This document shows, one piece after another, positions 60,301 to 64,000 of a DNA stretch of 64,000 bases. Position numbers and translations under genes: made by a program. The notes under the pieces are model-generated. The model saw only the letters and a program-made list of their open reading frames with translations, was not told the DNA's origin and did no database searches. How positions within the stretch are numbered: position 1 is the first letter of the stretch; each line of letters begins with the position of its first letter. The DNA is from Raphanus sativus (taxonomy: Eukaryota; Streptophyta; Magnoliopsida; Brassicales; Brassicaceae): the NCBI RefSeq assembly GCF_000801105.2, contig NC_079515.1, forward strand, positions 26,373,407 through 26,437,406. The letters run 5' to 3'.

Positions 60301-63300
60301 TCATCCTCTTTCTTCTTTTTGTGTAGCCATCCTCGGCCTAGTGAGTGCGATCTCTATTATGTCAATCGAGACACACTCTTTTCTTATCACAAAGATAGTG
60401 AAATGTTTCTTCAGGTAAATGGGGTTGCTTTGATCCATACACTCTTTTGTTACCATATTTTGACAATAGACTGATATAAGTGCATCTCACAGAGAATGAT
60501 GGCGTTATGTGTCTCTTCTCACTACAAGAACTCTCCAAATGATCTTCAACTGCTGGCTGATGCTCCTGCCCATCATTTATTTGTGCTTCTTGGTATGCAA
60601 TTTTTCCTTTTCCCCACCTACTTAAACTTCAGAACTATGCCTAACTTCCTTTAAACACAGGTCCTGTTGATGAGTCGCAAAGCAAACTTCCTGATATACT
60701 CTGTGTTATCCAGGTATAGATTATTTCTTTTCATCTACTCTGTAGAATTACTGTAAGAAAATTTACCACTGATTTTTAGGTATCTGTTGAAACACCTGAC
60801 AGTTAGATTTTGATTTAGAACAGTGAATCAACCGTCTTCATGAATATGGACTTATGAAGATTACATTATTAGCTAGCAAACTGTTTTAGTTTCTCTCATC
60901 CACATTTTGTCATAATTTTCTAGCTCGTGTTGCTTTTTTGATCTGTGTGATTTTAAAGCATCAACATAATTTGGTATTTTCAGGTCTGTCTTGAAGGACA
61001 GATATCTCAGAGCTCAGCTCTCAAAAGTTTAAGAGATGGCCATTCACCATATGGAGACCAGATTCCATGGAAATTCTGTGAACAGTTCCGGGACATCGAA
61101 TTTCCACATCTTTCTGGTGCTCGCATTGTACGCATAGCTGTCCACCCTAACGCCATGAAGGTAATGTGTTTTCTTTATGCGCATGTTTTTTTTACCTGTC
61201 CAGTTAAACTTTTTGTGGGATTTAACATGTTTCTGTTTGCCTTTGCAGATGGGATATGGTTCTGCTGCAGTTGAGCTCTTGACCAGGTAATCTCATGAAA
61301 ATGCATACACGAATTTGTTATCATGAACCTCCCGTACGTTTTCTTATATTATTGTTAGTTTCTGTACTGGACAAATTAGACTTTGCATTCATACTCTTAA
61401 ACAAATAATACTGATTTTCCTTACTATGCTGATTGACATTTGCAGATATTTTGAGGGCCAGATTTCTCCAATATTAGAAGAAACTAATGAAGCTGATGTT
61501 GAGCATTCACCCATTAGAGTTACTGAGGCTGCTGAGAAGGTTTCTGGCTTTTCTATATATCTATGTGGGCTGTGGATTTATCTTAGTGCAGAATCTGCTT
61601 CTCTTTTTTTATGTTCACTAGCATAGTTGTTTCTCTTGTTTACATGCTTAAGTGGCTCCTCCTTGACAGGTCTCCATGCTCGAGGAGCAAATAAAGCCTC
61701 GCACTAATCTCCCACCTCTGCTGGTTCCACTCCATGAACGACGACCTGAGAGGCTTCACTACATTGGTGTCTCATTTGGTCTTACTTTGGATCTGTTCCG
61801 GTTCTGGAGAAAGCATAACTTTGCTCCGTTCTACGTTAGCCAAATCCCAGTTGAGAACAACACCTCCACACCCTTCCTCCTTGATTGTTTATGCGATTCC
61901 ATTTATTGTAGTGGTTTTGTAACAGTGGTTTATTCCTTGTGCTTGGATCAGAGTGCTGTAACTGGCGAGCATACATGTATGCTTCTAAAACCTTTAAAGA
62001 ACGACGAACTAGAAGTCAACGAGTCCGAGGAGTTGGGTTTCTTCGCTCCATTCTACAAAGGTTTGTTGATTCTTTGAGCAACGAACTGAACTTTCTTCAT
62101 CTTCCTAGTGTATCATTAAATGTTTGAAACCTTATTTTGCTTTGTTCAGATTTCCGGATAAGGTTCTCTAAGCTGTTGAGTGATAAATTCAAGAAGATGG
62201 AATATAAACTTGCAATGAGGTAAAGCACAAGCAGTTTCTTGTCATTATTTTACAGTAATATCAAATTTCATAAAATTATTTAATTTGTCATTTCATTCTT
62301 TGTGTAGTGTCTTAAACCCCAAGATCAACTTCAAGGAGATTGATTCTTCAGAGAATTCATCAGATGGGTTTTTGAAGACACTTGACGGTATACTTTCTCC
62401 ATTTGATATGGAGAGGCTCAGAGTATTCACCAACAATATGACTGACTTCAATCTGGTTAGCATTTGTTTTCTGAGAACCGAACTTAGGTTAACTGCTTTT
62501 CTGTTTGTAACCAGTTTCATTGTCTTATGATTGAAAGGTTTATGATATCTGCAAAACACTGGCACATCAGTACTTTGAAAAGAAGATCCCTGTATCGCTG
62601 TCATATGTTCAAGCATCTGTACTACTGTGCTTGGGATTGCAGGAGTCAGAGTTCTCTAGCATCGAGGTAATGTGTTTTACACTAATTATGTTTCACCACA
62701 TCATGTTGAGAAAACTTGCCAACACATATGAATATTCGATTTTTGCAGAGACAAATGCAGTTGGAGAGGGGACAGATACACTCTCTTCTCTTGAAGGTCT
62801 TAAGGGAGTTATACAAATATATGAACGGGATTGCAGCAAAGGAGATTGAATTAGCCCGCCCTCGTTTGAAAAGGGTAACTCCTTACTGTTTTCTTATCTC
62901 AGTAATTGATCCATCAATATTGTTCATAAGAAACACGTATACAGAACCGAGAACAGAGGTTGGATCTTGTTTGCCGTTGCTTTGTGTGCAACATATGGTT
63001 TAAGCTAAATCCATCTGTTTTATAAAGGCTAACTTACGGTTCATCGTTGCAGATAGTGCTTGAACCTCACAACGTATCGGTTGACGATGATCTCAGGGAA
63101 GGAGCAAAACAAGTTGAGGTAATTCTCCTAACTTCACGTTCCCATGAAAAATGTTATATTAGTGTTGCTTGCTTCGGTCATAATTTAATAGAGAGCTTGT
63201 CCTTGTGTAAAGGAACAAATGATGGAGAAGACTGAAGGATCGGTGGATTCGGAGCTTCAACAATATGTAATTGGAGACAAAGAAGCAGAGGCTCTGAATC

Positions 63301-63449
63301 ATTCAAAGATCCCTGCAAGTGGTATTATCACTGTTGAGTCTGCCAAGTTGGAGAATCAAAATGGTTCTGATAAATCCACCAAAAAGAGAAGCAAGGATAA
63401 GCATTCATCCGAGTCCAAATTCAAATCTTCCAAGAAGAGAAAAGCCTAA
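57354..63449 (+). CDS. RNA cytidine acetyltransferase (NAT10/Kre33-type)
   Basis: Twenty-six coding exons from 57354-57458 to 63213-63449 join in frame to 1025 residues, matching Arabidopsis At3g57940 (about 1028). Domains in order: an N-terminal helicase-like region (MRKKVDERIRTLIENG; residues 1-200); the RecA-like ATPase with P-loop ASRGRGKSAALG (about 285) and Walker B LLVIDEAAAIP (about 390); the GNAT acetyltransferase with RIVRIAVHPNAMKMGYGSAA (about 620, acetyl-CoA binding); a tRNA-binding tail; and a Lys-rich C-terminus (KKRSKDKHSSESKFKSSKKRK) that is a nucleolar signal. The enzyme makes N4-acetylcytidine in 18S rRNA and in tRNA(Ser/Leu) with a THUMPD1-type adaptor. One intron (61850-61951) is stopless and in frame. 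Expression is probably housekeeping, from the site II/telo-box promoter. Confidence 0.95.
61850..61951 (+). other. Exitron-like 102-bp intron
   Basis: GT-AG intron (donor CCA|GTTGAG, acceptor ATCAG) with length divisible by three and no in-frame stop; the junction without it reads FYVSQIPSAVTGEH, as conserved in the family. If retained, it would add 34 residues inside the GNAT domain. Confidence 0.75.
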
Positions 63450-64000
63450 AAGAGTATTTTCTTTTACAATGATCAAAATAGTTTTTGACCATGAGTATGA
63501 ATCTTTTATATTCTAAAATTTTGGTTATATTTGTTGTAATCTTGATTTTGTAGACAGAAATGGCTAAAAACTTAAATTATTTCAAAATCAGTAAAGCTAG
63601 CAAAAAGGATCGCTACACTATAATCATGAATGAGATATCAGCAGTGAGATATGTCATATTAAACCACTCCAAATCTCTGAATTAAACATTTGAAGTGCGT
63701 ATATGCTATACTATTATAATGTCTTCATGAATGAGATATCAGCAGTGAGATATGTCATATTAAGCCACTCCAAATCTCTGAATTAAACATTTGAAGTGTG
63801 TATATGATAGCTTAGATCGAGTCAGAGGAGGTGGATACAACAGATGATGGAAACATGTGCAAATGATTGTAATATTGGAAGGAGATATGATGCAATGAAA
63901 GATGTTCAATGATTATTATGATCACTTTTATTTCAATTTCTTCTACGACTTAACAAACTCTCTATCAAGTGTTTTTCTGATAACCAACTCTCTCTATCAA
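63450..64000. repeat. NAT10 3' flank with an 82-bp direct repeat
   Basis: Two copies, 63624-63705 and 63725-63806, of a segment starting TCATGAATGAGATATCAGCA are about 97% identical and lie 101 bases apart. The rest is AT-rich 3' flank with no gene seen. Confidence 0.85.

Noticed and set aside
1..64000. CRISPR arrays, bacterial operons, riboswitches or phage genes
   Set aside because: The DNA is a plant nuclear region; no such structure was seen on either strand.

Overview
The window is nuclear DNA from a Brassicaceae plant, most likely a Brassica species. It has AT-rich intergenic DNA, GT-AG introns, single-copy genes a few kb apart, and Helitron, hAT, Mutator and Stowaway-type non-autonomous elements between them. 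From memory of the Arabidopsis gene order, the conserved genes are collinear with the end of Arabidopsis chromosome 3: CTPA3 (At3g57680), AGP23 (At3g57690), a U2 snRNA (U2.3, At3g57765), bHLH60 (At3g57800), OTU4 (At3g57810), an LRR receptor-like pseudokinase (At3g57830), OSD1 (At3g57860), SCE1 (At3g57870), a TBCC-domain protein (At3g57890), a small basic protein (At3g57930) and a NAT10-type RNA cytidine acetyltransferase (At3g57940). Several Arabidopsis neighbours are absent, including the MCTP gene At3g57880 and SPL15. That is the expected pattern of gene loss after the Brassica genome triplication.

Layout: 1-4.2 kb, protease and arabinogalactan peptide, both +. 4.5-5.7 kb, F-box gene on -. 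5.7-7.5 kb, a sequence gap and a palindromic 'AGTCGTCT' repeat. 7.6-7.8 kb, U2 snRNA on - with its full plant promoter. 8.6-11.9 kb, bHLH gene on -. 12-19 kb, repeat-rich, with a plastid 16S rRNA scrap inside a terminal-repeat element and a Mutator-type foldback element carrying telomere-like repeats. 19.3-20.7 kb, OTU protease. 21-28.6 kb, Helitron-like DNA with tandem arrays. 28.8-31.4 kb, LRR receptor pseudokinase. 31.4-36.8 kb, a duplicated and decayed copy of the RLK-OSD1 junction, split by Helitron-like and hAT insertions. 36.8-40.3 kb, OSD1 and SCE1. 42.8-45.9 kb, TBCC gene. 46.3-55.0 kb, a tandemly amplified cluster with one intact and one broken copy of an unrecognised 86-residue CxxC ORF. 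55.4-63.4 kb, the divergent pair At3g57930-like / NAT10-like.

Exons were deduced by hand. Every multi-exon gene closes in frame at a length close to its Arabidopsis counterpart, so these models are firm at coding level; UTRs are not resolved. The housekeeping functions include a nucleolar RNA acetyltransferase, the SUMO E2, an APC/C inhibitor and a spliceosomal RNA. They do not form a pathway; they sit together through ancestral gene order. The most distinctive observations are a 102-bp exitron-like intron in the NAT10 gene, a GC-AG intron in the TBCC gene, the duplicated RLK-OSD1 junction with an orphan OSD1 promoter, the plastid rRNA fragment showing only transition-type decay, and the tandem CxxC-ORF cluster. 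No clearly new defence or mobile system was found.
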